This document shows, one piece after another, positions 1 through 6,520 of a stretch of 14,320 bases of DNA. Below the pieces are notes generated by a model. That model was not told where the DNA came from. It did no database searches and worked only from the letters and a program-made list of their open reading frames with translations. The translations under genes and the position numbers were made by a program. Origin of the DNA: Actinomycetota bacterium (GTDB lineage Bacteria > Actinomycetota > Actinomycetes > Propionibacteriales > Propionibacteriaceae). The DNA is taken from positions 1-14,320 of the forward strand of contig JACRAA010000472.1 of assembly GCA_016213595.1 (NCBI GenBank), written 5' to 3'. How positions within the stretch are numbered: position 1 is the first letter of the stretch; each line of letters opens with the position of its first letter.

Positions 1-1540
1 CCATGCCCGCCACCGCAAGCAGGACGAACGCCAGGATCGCGCCCATCCCCGGCGTGCTGGATACCTGCAGCTTGGCCCAGCGCTTCCACCCGTCGAACGT
101 CACGACGCCCAGCCCGTGCGGCAGGACGTACGAGTCACCCGGCGCGAGCTCCAGCCGGAGCAGGTCGGAGTTGTCCTGGGTCAGCTGGGTCATGCCCGTC
201 GTGTCCAGCGTGAACACGCTCTGGGGCTGGCCGGTCTCGGCCTTGGGCGGGCCGGACCAGGCGGTCAGGAACAGCTCCGGGCTCAGAGCCTCCGGGAACA
301 GGGACACCGGCCCGGCGTGGCCCACGGACGCAGTCGGCAGGAAGTAGCCCTGGAGCCCCAGCCGTTGGGGACGCGCGTCCGGCACGTTGATGGCGCCGAC
401 CGACTTGAGGTTGGAGTCGAGGGGCTGGAAGACGACCGGTCCCGAGTACGCGACGTTGCCGTTGCCGTCGTGGACGGTCACCACAGCCGCATAGCCGTGC
501 CCGACCAGGTGGACCTTGCTGCTGCCGATGCTGAGGGGCTTGTTGACCTCGATCGCGTCGGTACGCGTTCCGGCCGGCGTGGTGACCGTGACGTCCGCCT
601 TGAACTCGCGCGCGGCCCCCCTCTGGACCGGCCCCGTCTCGTACGCGACGTGGAACGCGTTCAGCGTGACGCTGAACGGGTCGAGCTGACCGTTGAACGC
701 CGCGCCTGAGGAGATGTCGTCGTACTGGGTGAGCGTGTTCGAGAAGCCCTGGCCCTCGACGACGATCGCCGTGCCGGAGTGGCCGAGCAGGGACCCGTAC
801 CCGATCGCCAGCAGCACGCCCAGCAGGGCCACGTGGAACGTGAGGTTGCCGAGCTCGCGGGTGTAGCCGCGTTCCGCACACACCACGTCGCCGACCCGGC
901 GGACCCGGTAGCGGCGCTTGCGCATCGCCGCCTCTGCTCGCGTGAGGAGCTCGTTGGAAGGTGTCGAGGAGCGGTACGCGGTGGCGCCGGACATCCCCGA
1001 GACCCGGCGCGGAGGCGTGGCCGCAGGCGCACGTACAGCCCTCAGGTAGACCGAGGTGCGCGGCACGATGCAGCCCACGAGCGAGACGAAGAGGAGGAGG
1101 TAGATCGAGGAGAACCAGGGCGTGTGGTAGACGTCGAACATCCCGATCTTGTCGAGGAACGGCCCAACCGTCCGGTGGTCGCCCAGCCACTGCGTCACGG
1201 CGAACGGGTTCACCGGGCGCTGCGGCAGGATGCCGCCGGGGATCGCGGCGACCGCGAGCAGCAGCAGCAGCATGATCGCCGTGCGCATGCTCGTCAGTAC
1301 GGCCCAGGCGAAGCGCAGCGAGCCGACGAACCCGCCGGGCGGGGCGACCTCGGCTGCCGGACGACGCGCTCTGGACCCTGCGATCCCGTGGTCGTCGGCG
1401 GTCAGGCCGTCCTCGTCCAGCTCGGACGCGTCGGCGCCGCGGCGACTGTCCGTCCCGTCCGGCGTGAGTACCTCGTCGGCCTGGTCCGTCTCATCGGCAG
1501 TGGCGATGGTCTCGTCCTCCTCAGCTTCCCGGCGGGGCAT
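1..1540 (-). CDS. resB: ResB, cytochrome c biogenesis protein (3' end beyond window)
   Basis: About 513 codons are visible; the C-terminus lies past the left edge. ResB (Ccs1) is the membrane partner of CcsA in system II cytochrome c maturation, where the two handle haem transfer to apocytochrome outside the membrane. The first ~75 residues are an acidic cytoplasmic extension. A ResB signature follows: LRFAWAVLTSMRTAIMLLLL starts the first membrane helix (about 85-106), then GGILPQRPVNP. A second helix is at about 142-160 (WFSSIYLLLFVSLVGCIVP) and a third at about 230-252 (LTFHVALLGVLLAIGYGSLLG), whose His near residue 235 fits the family's haem-binding histidine. A long extracytoplasmic domain follows, and the last helix begins at the edge. 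The ATG overlaps the ccdA stop as TGATG with no clear Shine-Dalgarno, which suggests translational coupling. CcsA is expected next, outside the window. The frame was read by hand because the gene runs off the edge. Confidence 0.93.
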   Translation of the reverse strand, partial: MPRREAEEDETIATADETDQADEVLTPDGTDSRRGADASELDEDGLTADDHGIAGSRARRPAAEVAPPGGFVGSLRFAWAVLTSMRTAIMLLLLLAVAAIPGGILPQRPVNPFAVTQWLGDHRTVGPFLDKIGMFDVYHTPWFSSIYLLLFVSLVGCIVPRTSVYLRAVRAPAATPPRRVSGMSGATAYRSSTPSNELLTRAEAAMRKRRYRVRRVGDVVCAERGYTRELGNLTFHVALLGVLLAIGYGSLLGHSGTAIVVEGQGFSNTLTQYDDISSGAAFNGQLDPFSVTLNAFHVAYETGPVQRGAAREFKADVTVTTPAGTRTDAIEVNKPLSIGSSKVHLVGHGYAAVVTVHDGNGNVAYSGPVVFQPLDSNLKSVGAINVPDARPQRLGLQGYFLPTASVGHAGPVSLFPEALSPELFLTAWSGPPKAETGQPQSVFTLDTTGMTQLTQDNSDLLRLELAPGDSYVLPHGLGVVTFDGWKRWAKLQVSSTPGMGAILAFVLLAVAGM

Positions 1541-2304
1541 CAGATCGGCGTCCCGAACCCGGAGGCCCACTGCCTCAGACCGGCCATCCACGAGTCCCAC
1601 CAGCCCGTGACCAGAGCGAGGCCGACCAGCGCCATGAGGATCCCTCCCGCGCGCATCACGCCGCGCTGATGGGCTCGGACCCAGGCGAGAGCGCCGGCGA
1701 ACCGTACGAATGCGACGCCCAGTACGACGAACGGGAGCCCGAGGCCGAGACTGTACGCGAGGGCGAGGGCAGCGCCCCGTACGGCCGAGCCTTCGTTCAG
1801 CGACAGGGTGAGGACGACCGTCAGCGCCGGGCCGATGCAGGGTGTCCAGCCCAGCGCGAACGCCAGGCCCAGCACCGGGGCGGCGACGAGACCCGCCCGA
1901 GGAGCCCAGCTGGTCCGTACGTCGCGGGCGAGGATCGGCACCAGGCCCGCGAACGCCAAGCCCATGAGGATCGCGAGCACGCCGGCGATGATGCTCACGA
2001 GGCGCTGGTGGACGAGCAGCGCCGCACCCAGGCCGCCGAAGGCCGCGCCGGTCGTGACGAACACCACGGCGATGCCCAGGACGAACAGCGACGTACCGAG
2101 CAGCATCCGTCGACGCGACGCCTTCCCGTCGACGATGTCGGCGGCACCGATGCCGGTCGCGTACGACAGGTAGCCGGGCACGAGCGGCACGACGCACGGC
2201 GAGAAGAACGACGCCAGCCCGGCCAGAACGGCGACCGGCAGCGCGACGAGGAGCGAGCCGCCCATCGTCTGGCGTACCCACTCACCGATGTCGAGCGGTG
2301 TCAT
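1540..2304 (-). CDS. ccdA: CcdA, thiol-disulfide transmembrane transporter
   Basis: A 254-residue polytopic membrane protein of the CcdA/DsbD-beta family. It carries reducing equivalents from cytoplasmic thioredoxin across the membrane to extracytoplasmic thioredoxin-like proteins, keeping apocytochrome haem-binding cysteines reduced. Both family cysteines are present in the usual Pro-Cys setting: SFFSPCVVPLVPGYLSY with Cys37 in the first helix, and FALGWTPCIGPAL with Cys156 in the fourth. Six hydrophobic segments can be seen, matching the family's length and topology. The ATG overlaps the stop of the upstream lipoprotein gene as TGATG, with GAGGG about six bases upstream as a ribosome-binding site inside that gene. 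The stop likewise overlaps the resB start. The protein upstream is the obvious electron acceptor. Confidence 0.96.
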   Translation of the reverse strand: MTPLDIGEWVRQTMGGSLLVALPVAVLAGLASFFSPCVVPLVPGYLSYATGIGAADIVDGKASRRRMLLGTSLFVLGIAVVFVTTGAAFGGLGAALLVHQRLVSIIAGVLAILMGLAFAGLVPILARDVRTSWAPRAGLVAAPVLGLAFALGWTPCIGPALTVVLTLSLNEGSAVRGAALALAYSLGLGLPFVVLGVAFVRFAGALAWVRAHQRGVMRAGGILMALVGLALVTGWWDSWMAGLRQWASGFGTPI

Positions 2305-2846
2305 CAGTGGCCCTCGGCGATGTCGCTGTCGAGGCCGACGATCGGGGCCGTGGTGGTCGGGCCGACGATCCGCGCCGCGACGCGCCCCTTCGCGTCGAGG
2401 ACCAGCGTCGAGGGGATCGCGTTCGGTGGCAGGTCCGTGAACCCGAGGAGCAGGGCCCCCGTCGGGTCGTACAGGCTCGGGTAGGTCACGCCGAACGCAC
2501 GCTGGAACGCCTGCGCGGGCGCCGGGTCGAGGTCACGCGTGTTGACGCCGACGAAGACGGCCTTGCCGCTCGTCTGGGTCGCCGCGGCCTGCAGGTCCGC
2601 GGCCTCCTTCCGGCAGGGCGCGCACCAGGAGCCCCAGACGTTGATGACGACAACCTTGCCGGTCAGGGTCGACGGGTCGAACGTACCGCCGTCGACAGTA
2701 GTGCCCTTGAGCGCGGGGGCCGCCTTGCGCTGGGCCGGGGGCACGGTGGTGTACGAGCCGTCTCCGCTCACGAAACCACGGCCTGACTGGGCCGTCCCGC
2801 ACCCGGCGAGCAGCACAACGACAAGCAACGCGACCAGCCGGCGCAT
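2304..2846 (-). CDS. ResA/TlpA-like thioredoxin-fold lipoprotein
   Basis: A 180-residue extracytoplasmic thiol reductase. The N-terminus MRRLVALLVVVLLAGC is a lipoprotein signal with lipobox LAGC (lipidated Cys16). After a short linker comes a TlpA/ResA fold: KVVVINVWGSWCAPCRKE with the CXXC pair at Cys75 and Cys78, then a VNTRD strand and NAIPSTLVLD containing the cis-Pro. In system II the protein reduces the CXXCH cysteines of apocytochrome c using electrons from CcdA. A much longer open frame runs upstream, but it is antisense-like to the phosphatase frame. The ATG at 2846 is favoured because the lipoprotein signal begins exactly there, the ATG overlaps the phosphatase stop (TGATG), and GGGGA lies just upstream. 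Confidence 0.94.
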   Translation of the reverse strand: MRRLVALLVVVLLAGCGTAQSGRGFVSGDGSYTTVPPAQRKAAPALKGTTVDGGTFDPSTLTGKVVVINVWGSWCAPCRKEAADLQAAATQTSGKAVFVGVNTRDLDPAPAQAFQRAFGVTYPSLYDPTGALLLGFTDLPPNAIPSTLVLDAKGRVAARIVGPTTTAPIVGLDSDIAEGH

Positions 2847-3499
2847 CAGGTCCCCGCGACGTACTTCTTGGTGGTGGCGGAGGGCAGCAGGTGAGCGGCG
2901 GGTTCGGCATAGTCGACGCCCGCGATGCGGCCGTCCACGAGCCGGATCGAGGTGACCGACGCAAGGGTGCACTCGCGACGCCGCGGGTCGTGGAGCAGCC
3001 GCCGCCCCTCGGCGTGGCTGCGCATCATCCAGATGGGCAGCTGGTGGGACACGACGAGAGCCTGTCCGCCAGGACCGGCCGCCTGGGCGGCGTCCATCAC
3101 CGCGGCCGTCATGCGGGCCACGATCGACACGTACGGCTCCCCCCAGCTGGGACGGAACGGGTTGCGCAGCAGCCACCAGTTGGAGGGCATCAGCAACGTC
3201 CGCGACTTCTCCCCGAAGACCTTGCCTGCGAACAGGTTCTCGGCCTCGATGAGGCGCTCGTCGATGACCACCTCTAGTTCCGGGCGGGTGGCGGCGACGG
3301 GGGCCATGGTCTCGCGTGCCCGCTCCAGAGGCGAGCACCGAAGGTGTGTCAGCGGCACGTCCTTGAGGTAGTCCGCGGCCGCCTCGGCCATCTGCACACC
3401 GAGCGACGACAGGTGGTAGCCCGGCAGGCGTCCGTACAGCACCCGGCCGGGGTTCTCGACCTGCCCGTGGCGCAGCAGGTGCACTGTCGTGGTCTCCAC
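2846..3499 (-). CDS. Histidine phosphatase family protein (phosphoglycerate mutase-like)
   Basis: A 217-residue protein of the histidine phosphatase superfamily. The N-terminal LLRHGQVENPGRVLYGR carries the RHG motif with nucleophile His11. LRCSPLERARETM supplies the conserved phosphate-pocket arginine, and VVSHQLPIW carries the second catalytic histidine, His152. The true substrate is unknown; 'phosphoglycerate mutase' is only a family label. It is the first gene of the phosphatase > ResA > CcdA > ResB operon, an order I recall from mycobacteria (Rv0525-Rv0528), so a role linked to cytochrome c or haem supply is possible but unproven. The start is GTG at 3499, preceded by AAGGAG with a short spacer of about four bases. 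A good -10 hexamer lies at 3524-3529. Confidence 0.92.
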   Translation of the reverse strand: METTTVHLLRHGQVENPGRVLYGRLPGYHLSSLGVQMAEAAADYLKDVPLTHLRCSPLERARETMAPVAATRPELEVVIDERLIEAENLFAGKVFGEKSRTLLMPSNWWLLRNPFRPSWGEPYVSIVARMTAAVMDAAQAAGPGGQALVVSHQLPIWMMRSHAEGRRLLHDPRRRECTLASVTSIRLVDGRIAGVDYAEPAAHLLPSATTKKYVAGT

Positions 3500-3523
3500 A
3501 CGTCTCCTTCTTTTCGTCGCGTC

Positions 3524-3549
3524 AGGATATCCCGAGCGCCTGAGCGCTC
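3524..3549 (-). promoter_or_regulatory. Candidate promoter and dyad operator of the cytochrome c maturation operon
   Basis: On the minus strand, TATCCT at 3529-3524 fits the actinobacterial TANNNT -10. It would place transcription start near 3517, leaving a ~17-base leader that includes the AAGGAG ribosome-binding site. No convincing -35 is seen. Directly upstream, at 3534-3549, is a perfect inverted repeat, GAGCGC-CTGA-GCGCTC, in the spacer/-35 zone where a repressor or activator could act. Assignment is by position and sequence only. The rest of the 3500-3727 divergent gap shows a smaller dyad CCACT-G-AGTGG at 3582-3592 and the plus-strand promoter at 3696. Confidence 0.4.
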
Positions 3550-3695
3550 TGCCCGTTGTCGCATCTCGTGGCCACGCTTCTCCACTGAGTGGCAGATAGC
3601 GGAGTGCTGGTGCGTAGAGGCACCGGCGACCCCCTGTCAGCCAGTGAATGGACGAACGGATGGTCCGGCCCTGTCGTCATCCGACCCGGCGAGCC

Positions 3696-3701
3696 TAGGC
3701 T
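3696..3701 (+). promoter_or_regulatory. Candidate -10 element for the ABM-like gene
   Basis: TAGGCT matches the actinobacterial -10 consensus. It would start transcription near 3708, leaving ~20 bases of leader with AGGGAG at 3718-3723 ahead of the GTG start at 3728. No clear -35 hexamer is visible at 16-18 bp upstream. Confidence 0.4.
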
Positions 3702-3727
3702 GGCCGGCGCGCGACGAAGGGAGAACC

Positions 3728-4009
3728 GTGTACAGCCATCTCTCCATCCACCATCCCAGACCCGGGCAGCGCGACGTACTGATCGCGTCCATGCACCGCT
3801 ACGGAGAAGCGCTCGCGCAGGCCCCGGGACTGCTGTCCGTCCACACGCTCGAGGATCCCGAGCAGGGAGTGCTCGTCGGGCTGGCGCTGTGGGAGTCGGA
3901 GGACGCCTTCCATGCCTCGGTCGGCCTCGCGCGCGCGGCGATCGAGGACGACCCCTTCGACGAGTGGGAGGCCGAGCCGGTCGTCGGCTACCGCCTCCGG
4001 GAGGTGTAG
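3728..4009 (+). CDS. ABM-like dimeric alpha/beta-barrel protein
   Basis: A 93-residue protein resembling the antibiotic-biosynthesis-monooxygenase (ABM) / dimeric alpha-beta barrel superfamily. The start YSHLSIHHPRPGQ is a typical first strand, followed by a helix (VLIASMHRYGEALAQAPG), a second strand LLSVHTLEDPEQGVLVGLALW, and ESEDAFHASVGLARAAIED as the 'W-x-s-x-e-a-f' helix common in the family. Length (90-110 residues) fits. Such proteins include haem-degrading and cofactor-free oxygenases as well as many of unknown role; no specific substrate can be read here. The GTG start is chosen because AGGGAG stands four bases upstream and the fold begins there; the longer open frame upstream has no conserved look. 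It is a single gene transcribed away from the cytochrome operon and convergent with the cobA-hemD fusion. Confidence 0.8.
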   Translation: MYSHLSIHHPRPGQRDVLIASMHRYGEALAQAPGLLSVHTLEDPEQGVLVGLALWESEDAFHASVGLARAAIEDDPFDEWEAEPVVGYRLREV

Positions 4010-4047
4010 CCGGCAGTGCGGCCCCTCTCGCGCGTGGCTGACGCGGT

Positions 4048-4164
4048 CATTCCATCGAAATGCAGGTCATGAGCGGGCTCGCGCTCCACGCCGGAGGTCA
4101 TTCAATCCAAATGCTCGTCATAGCGCCTGAGATCGGGCCGAATGACCCGCATTTCGATCGAATG
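4048..4164. repeat. Three copies of a 23-bp repeat in a 3'-3' intergenic gap
   Basis: Copies lie at 4048-4070 (+), 4099-4121 (+) and 4142-4164 (inverted). All share a CATT-N7-AATG dyad followed by GC, two variable bases and GTCAT. On the common strand they read CATTC, a variable base, ATC, G or C, AAATGC, two variable bases, GTCAT. Copies 1 and 3 agree at 21 of 23 positions, and copy 2 differs at a few more. Copy starts are 51 bp apart, and the third lies 43 bp on. The gap 4010-4302 separates two genes that end towards each other, so ordinary promoter-proximal operators are not expected. A REP-like or other dispersed intergenic element, or a protein-binding cluster, fits better. The rest of the gap holds only a weak hairpin, GGGAT-CCCG-ATCCC at 4281-4294, just after the hemD stop. 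Confidence 0.75.
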
Positions 4165-4302
4165 CCCCGCGATCGTCTCGCCGACCATCACGTCAACCTC
4201 AGGGTGCCCGCCTCGCATCGTAGGAGGGGCCGCGGGACGCCTGCCGGGCGAGTGCGAAAGACGTGATCTACGTCAGGAATGGGATCCCGATCCCGCAGGA
4301 CC

Positions 4303-5919
4303 TCAGGTCGTACGTCTCCGGCGCGGCCGCTGGGACGGGCGCGTGACACGCTGCCCGGCGGCGACCATCGACTCGCGGCGGCGGAAGGCGAAGGCGGCGA
4401 GCGCGTCCGCGAGGTCCGCACCGGTCGGCGCGTTCGCGAGCACGTCGACGCGCAGCCCGTGGGCCTCGCACTCCTTCGCGGTGGCCGGGCCGATGGCGGC
4501 GACGATCGTCGCGGCGTGCGGCTTCCCCGCGATGCCGACGAAGTTGCGGACAGAGCTCGATGACGAGAACAGCACGGCGTCGTACGCGCCGGCCTTGATG
4601 CCCTCCCGGATGACCGCGGGCGGCGGCGCGGCCCTGACGGTGCGGTAGGCCGTCACGTCCTCGATCTCCCAGCCCCGGTTCACGAGCTCCGAGGTGAGCG
4701 CCTCGGTCGCGATGTCGGCGCGCGGGACGAACACGCGGTTGATGGGGTCCAGCGTGTCGTCGTACTCAGGGAACAGCTGTCCGAGCCCGGCCGCTGACGG
4801 GTCCTCCGTCGAGACCAGGTCCGGCTCGATGCCCATGGCGCTCAGCGCATCAGCGGTGGCTCCCCCGACAGCGGCGACCTTGAGGCCGGAGAAGGCGCGG
4901 GCGTCCAGCCCGTACTCCTCGATCTTCTCCCGTACGGCCCGGACGGCGTTCGGGGAGGTGAAGGCGATCCACTCGAACTCCCCGTCGACGAGGCCGCGGA
5001 TCGCCCGGTCCATCTGGTGGGGGGTGCGGGGGCGCTCGATGGAGATCGTGGCGACCTCCTGGGACGCCGCGCCGTAGCTGCGAAGGCGGGTCGTCATCGG
5101 CGTACCGCCGTCCTTCGTGCGCGGTACGAGCACCCGCCAGCCGAACAGCGGCTTCGACTCGAACCAGTCGAGGTCGGTACGGTCCTGGCCGGCCAGCTGG
5201 CCGACGATGACGTGGACCAGCGCCTCGGGCGCGACGCCGGAGACGGCCGAGATGAGCTGTCCGAGTGTGGTGTGGACGCTGCGCTGGCTGATGCTCGCGC
5301 CGCTGAGCGTGAGCAGGGCAGGCTCGTCGCGCTTGCGGCCCGCCTCGAGGGCACGCCTCACGAGGTCAGTGACCATGGACGCGCGCAGCGCGATGACGAG
5401 GTCGCCCTCCGGGATGCGGGGCCCGGCGTTCTTCCGCTCCCGGACGGCGGCCGGCAGGAACTGGACGACGCCGCCGGAGGCGAGGTTCACCCCCGCGTAC
5501 TCGGGGACGACCGTGAGCAGGGAGACGCCAGGTACGACCTCGAACGAGCAGCCGAGCCGGACGACCTCGGCGGCCTCCGCAGCGGCATCCGCGTCGAGGA
5601 ACGGGTCGCCCACGACGACGCGGGCGACGGTCTCGCCGTCGCGAGCGTGCTGTACGGCCGCGGCGGCGCGCTGTGCAGGGGTGCTGTCCGGCCCGACACC
5701 CAGCTCCTCGAGCGAGGTGAGGAGCCGTCCCTGCAGCTTGTCGACGGGAGGGTTGGTGACGAGGTCGACGAGAGCCTTGGAGTCGGTGACGACGATCTCG
5801 GCGGACTGGATCGCAGAGATGGCGGCCACGGTCAGGAGCTCAGGGTCACCCGGACCCGCGCCGACGAAGACGACGCGTGCCTGGCCGCCCGAGGCGGCAT
5901 CTCCTGCCGGCAAGTCCAA
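4303..5919 (-). CDS. hemD: CobA-like methyltransferase / uroporphyrinogen-III synthase fusion
   Basis: A 538-residue two-domain protein. Residues ~15-245 are a tetrapyrrole-methylase fold: VVFVGAGPGDPELLTVAAI is the canonical first motif, but the second motif is VARVVVGDPFLDADA rather than the family's RLKGGDPFVFGRG. The uroporphyrinogen-III C-methyltransferase activity of this half is therefore uncertain. Residues ~260-515 are HemD, which closes and inverts hydroxymethylbilane to uroporphyrinogen III. Hallmarks are WRVLVPRTKDGG, WIAFTSPNAVRAV, AVLFSSSSSVRNF and AAIGPATAKECEAHGLRVDV with TGADLADAL. The tail (516-538) is Arg-rich. Actinobacteria commonly carry this fusion (mycobacterial hemD, Rv0511). 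The start is TTG at 5919, preceded by AGGAGG at five bases. The gene ends an HTH > bS22 > glutaredoxin > hemD series, with neither hemA nor hemC between glutaredoxin and hemD and no hemB after it. Confidence 0.92.
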   Translation of the reverse strand: MDLPAGDAASGGQARVVFVGAGPGDPELLTVAAISAIQSAEIVVTDSKALVDLVTNPPVDKLQGRLLTSLEELGVGPDSTPAQRAAAAVQHARDGETVARVVVGDPFLDADAAAEAAEVVRLGCSFEVVPGVSLLTVVPEYAGVNLASGGVVQFLPAAVRERKNAGPRIPEGDLVIALRASMVTDLVRRALEAGRKRDEPALLTLSGASISQRSVHTTLGQLISAVSGVAPEALVHVIVGQLAGQDRTDLDWFESKPLFGWRVLVPRTKDGGTPMTTRLRSYGAASQEVATISIERPRTPHQMDRAIRGLVDGEFEWIAFTSPNAVRAVREKIEEYGLDARAFSGLKVAAVGGATADALSAMGIEPDLVSTEDPSAAGLGQLFPEYDDTLDPINRVFVPRADIATEALTSELVNRGWEIEDVTAYRTVRAAPPPAVIREGIKAGAYDAVLFSSSSSVRNFVGIAGKPHAATIVAAIGPATAKECEAHGLRVDVLANAPTGADLADALAAFAFRRRESMVAAGQRVTRPSQRPRRRRTT

Positions 5920-5924
5920 GACGG

Positions 5925-5930
5925 CCTCCT
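5925..5930 (-). promoter_or_regulatory. Ribosome-binding site fixing the TTG start of hemD
   Basis: A full AGGAGG lies five bases (CCGTC) before the TTG at 5919. No in-frame ATG or GTG is available at a comparable spacing, so this site settles the unusual TTG start. Confidence 0.8.
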
Positions 5931-5931
5931 G

Positions 5932-5957
5932 GTGAAGATACGGCGTGAAGATACGGC
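5932..5957. repeat. Perfect 13-bp tandem duplication upstream of hemD
   Basis: GTGAAGATACGGC occurs twice head to tail (5932-5944 and 5945-5957) in the 74-bp gap before hemD, directly abutting its ribosome-binding site. Read on the coding (minus) strand, each unit contains TATCTT, a TANNNT -10-like hexamer. The duplication therefore copies a possible promoter element; the distal copy would start transcription near 5941 and leave the AGGAGG in the leader. No clear -35 is seen. Confidence 0.85.
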
Positions 5958-5993
5958 CTGTGGGGAACAGAGTGGTCAGGGACTACCGACGCG

Positions 5994-6266
5994 TCAAGTG
6001 AGCGCGGAACGTAGCCGGTCGGCATCGAGTACCCACACCGAGAACTCGCGGCCGTCGACGAACGTCACCGGGACATGGTCCGTGTAGGTGGTACGCAGTC
6101 CCGGGTCCGCGTCGACGTCGACAGCAAGCCACTCGACGCCGGCTTCGGCGCAGACCGTCTCGACGATCGAGAGCGCTTCGGTGCAGAGGTGGCAGCCGTC
6201 GCGGGTGATGACGACGACCCTGGCCGAACCGGCTATCTCGGGTGTCGTCTCCGCGACGGGTGCCAT
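5994..6266 (-). CDS. Glutaredoxin-like small protein
   Basis: A 90-residue thioredoxin-fold protein. VVVITRDGCHLCTEALSIV gives the first strand and a CHLC redox motif (Cys25, Cys28). VEWLAVDVDADPGLRTTYTDHVPVTFVDG then supplies the second strand and the cis-Pro segment (VPVTF). It is orthologous in look to the short glutaredoxin-like protein next to hemA in mycobacteria (Rv0508). It probably acts as a cytoplasmic dithiol oxidoreductase; the partner is unknown. The ATG lies four bases after the bS22 stop without a clear ribosome-binding site, so translation is probably coupled to bS22. The residues before ~15 are poorly conserved. Confidence 0.88.
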   Translation of the reverse strand: MAPVAETTPEIAGSARVVVITRDGCHLCTEALSIVETVCAEAGVEWLAVDVDADPGLRTTYTDHVPVTFVDGREFSVWVLDADRLRSALT

Positions 6267-6270
6267 CCGG

Positions 6271-6372
6271 CTACTTGCCGGCGCGGCGACGCTGGATGCG
6301 CGTCTTCTTCAGCAGCTTGCGATGCTTCTTCTTCGCCATGCGCTTGCGACGCTTCTTGATGACCGAACCCAC
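6271..6372 (-). CDS. Ribosomal protein bS22 (AURKAIP1/COX24-like basic peptide)
   Basis: A 33-residue, extremely basic peptide read as VGSVIKKRRKRMAKKK, then HRKLLKKTRIQRRRAGK. This matches the small subunit protein bS22 first seen in mycobacterial ribosomes and encoded by Rv0500B-type genes (AURKAIP1/COX24 domain). The start is GTG at 6372, with AAAGG six bases upstream; the open frame reaches further upstream, but those codons have no family resemblance. The gene sits between the HTH gene and the glutaredoxin gene, and the HTH-bS22 adjacency is conserved across actinobacteria. A perfect hairpin lies in its leader (6388-6404). Confidence 0.92.
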   Translation of the reverse strand: MGSVIKKRRKRMAKKKHRKLLKKTRIQRRRAGK

Positions 6373-6387
6373 GGGTGACCTTTCGTC

Positions 6388-6404
6388 GTGCACCGGCGGT
6401 GCAC
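6388..6404 (-). promoter_or_regulatory. Hairpin/dyad in the bS22 leader
   Basis: GTGCACC-GGC-GGTGCAC is a perfect seven-base inverted repeat 15 bases upstream of the bS22 GTG, just ahead of its AAAGG ribosome-binding site. It could be an RNA hairpin acting on bS22 translation or a DNA operator. No regulator is identified. The rest of the 6373-6520 gap has a weak GCTGAG/CTCAGC dyad (6501-6525) that overlaps the HTH stop codon, and no convincing promoter. Confidence 0.45.
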
Positions 6405-6520
6405 TGCTGCGTATGTGATGGTGACGCCCGTCCTGAACGACAGGCTCAGCCAGCCGGGCAAGACTACCGGTAACGCGCACAGGTGAGAAAATCCCGTCGC
6501 GCTGAGGCAGGTGGACCCGC

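Noticed and set aside
135..1190. Long minus-strand open frame of 351 codons
   Set aside because: It is a shadow of resB in another frame; the translation is Arg/Gly/Ala-rich without any family signature, while the adjacent frame gives a clear ResB.
2847..3338. Long N-terminal extension of the ResA-like protein
   Set aside because: It overlaps the phosphatase gene in another frame, and the lipoprotein signal peptide begins precisely at ATG 2846.
4048..4164. CRISPR array
   Set aside because: There are only three imperfect copies, one of them inverted, with unequal spacing and no cas genes.
4060..4266. A 68-codon plus-strand open frame through the intergenic repeats
   Set aside because: It has no ribosome-binding site, begins inside a repeat copy, is stopped just upstream, and its second half looks like random high-GC reading (Arg/Gly/Pro-rich). 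Kept only as a remark in the repeat finding.
4281..4294. Terminator for the cobA-hemD gene (GGGAT-CCCG-ATCCC)
   Set aside because: The five-base stem without a U-run is too weak to call; noted in the description of the gap instead.
6373..6480. Longer N-terminus for bS22
   Set aside because: The family protein starts at the GTG at 6372 with a ribosome-binding site; the upstream codons cover the leader hairpin and have no resemblance to the family.
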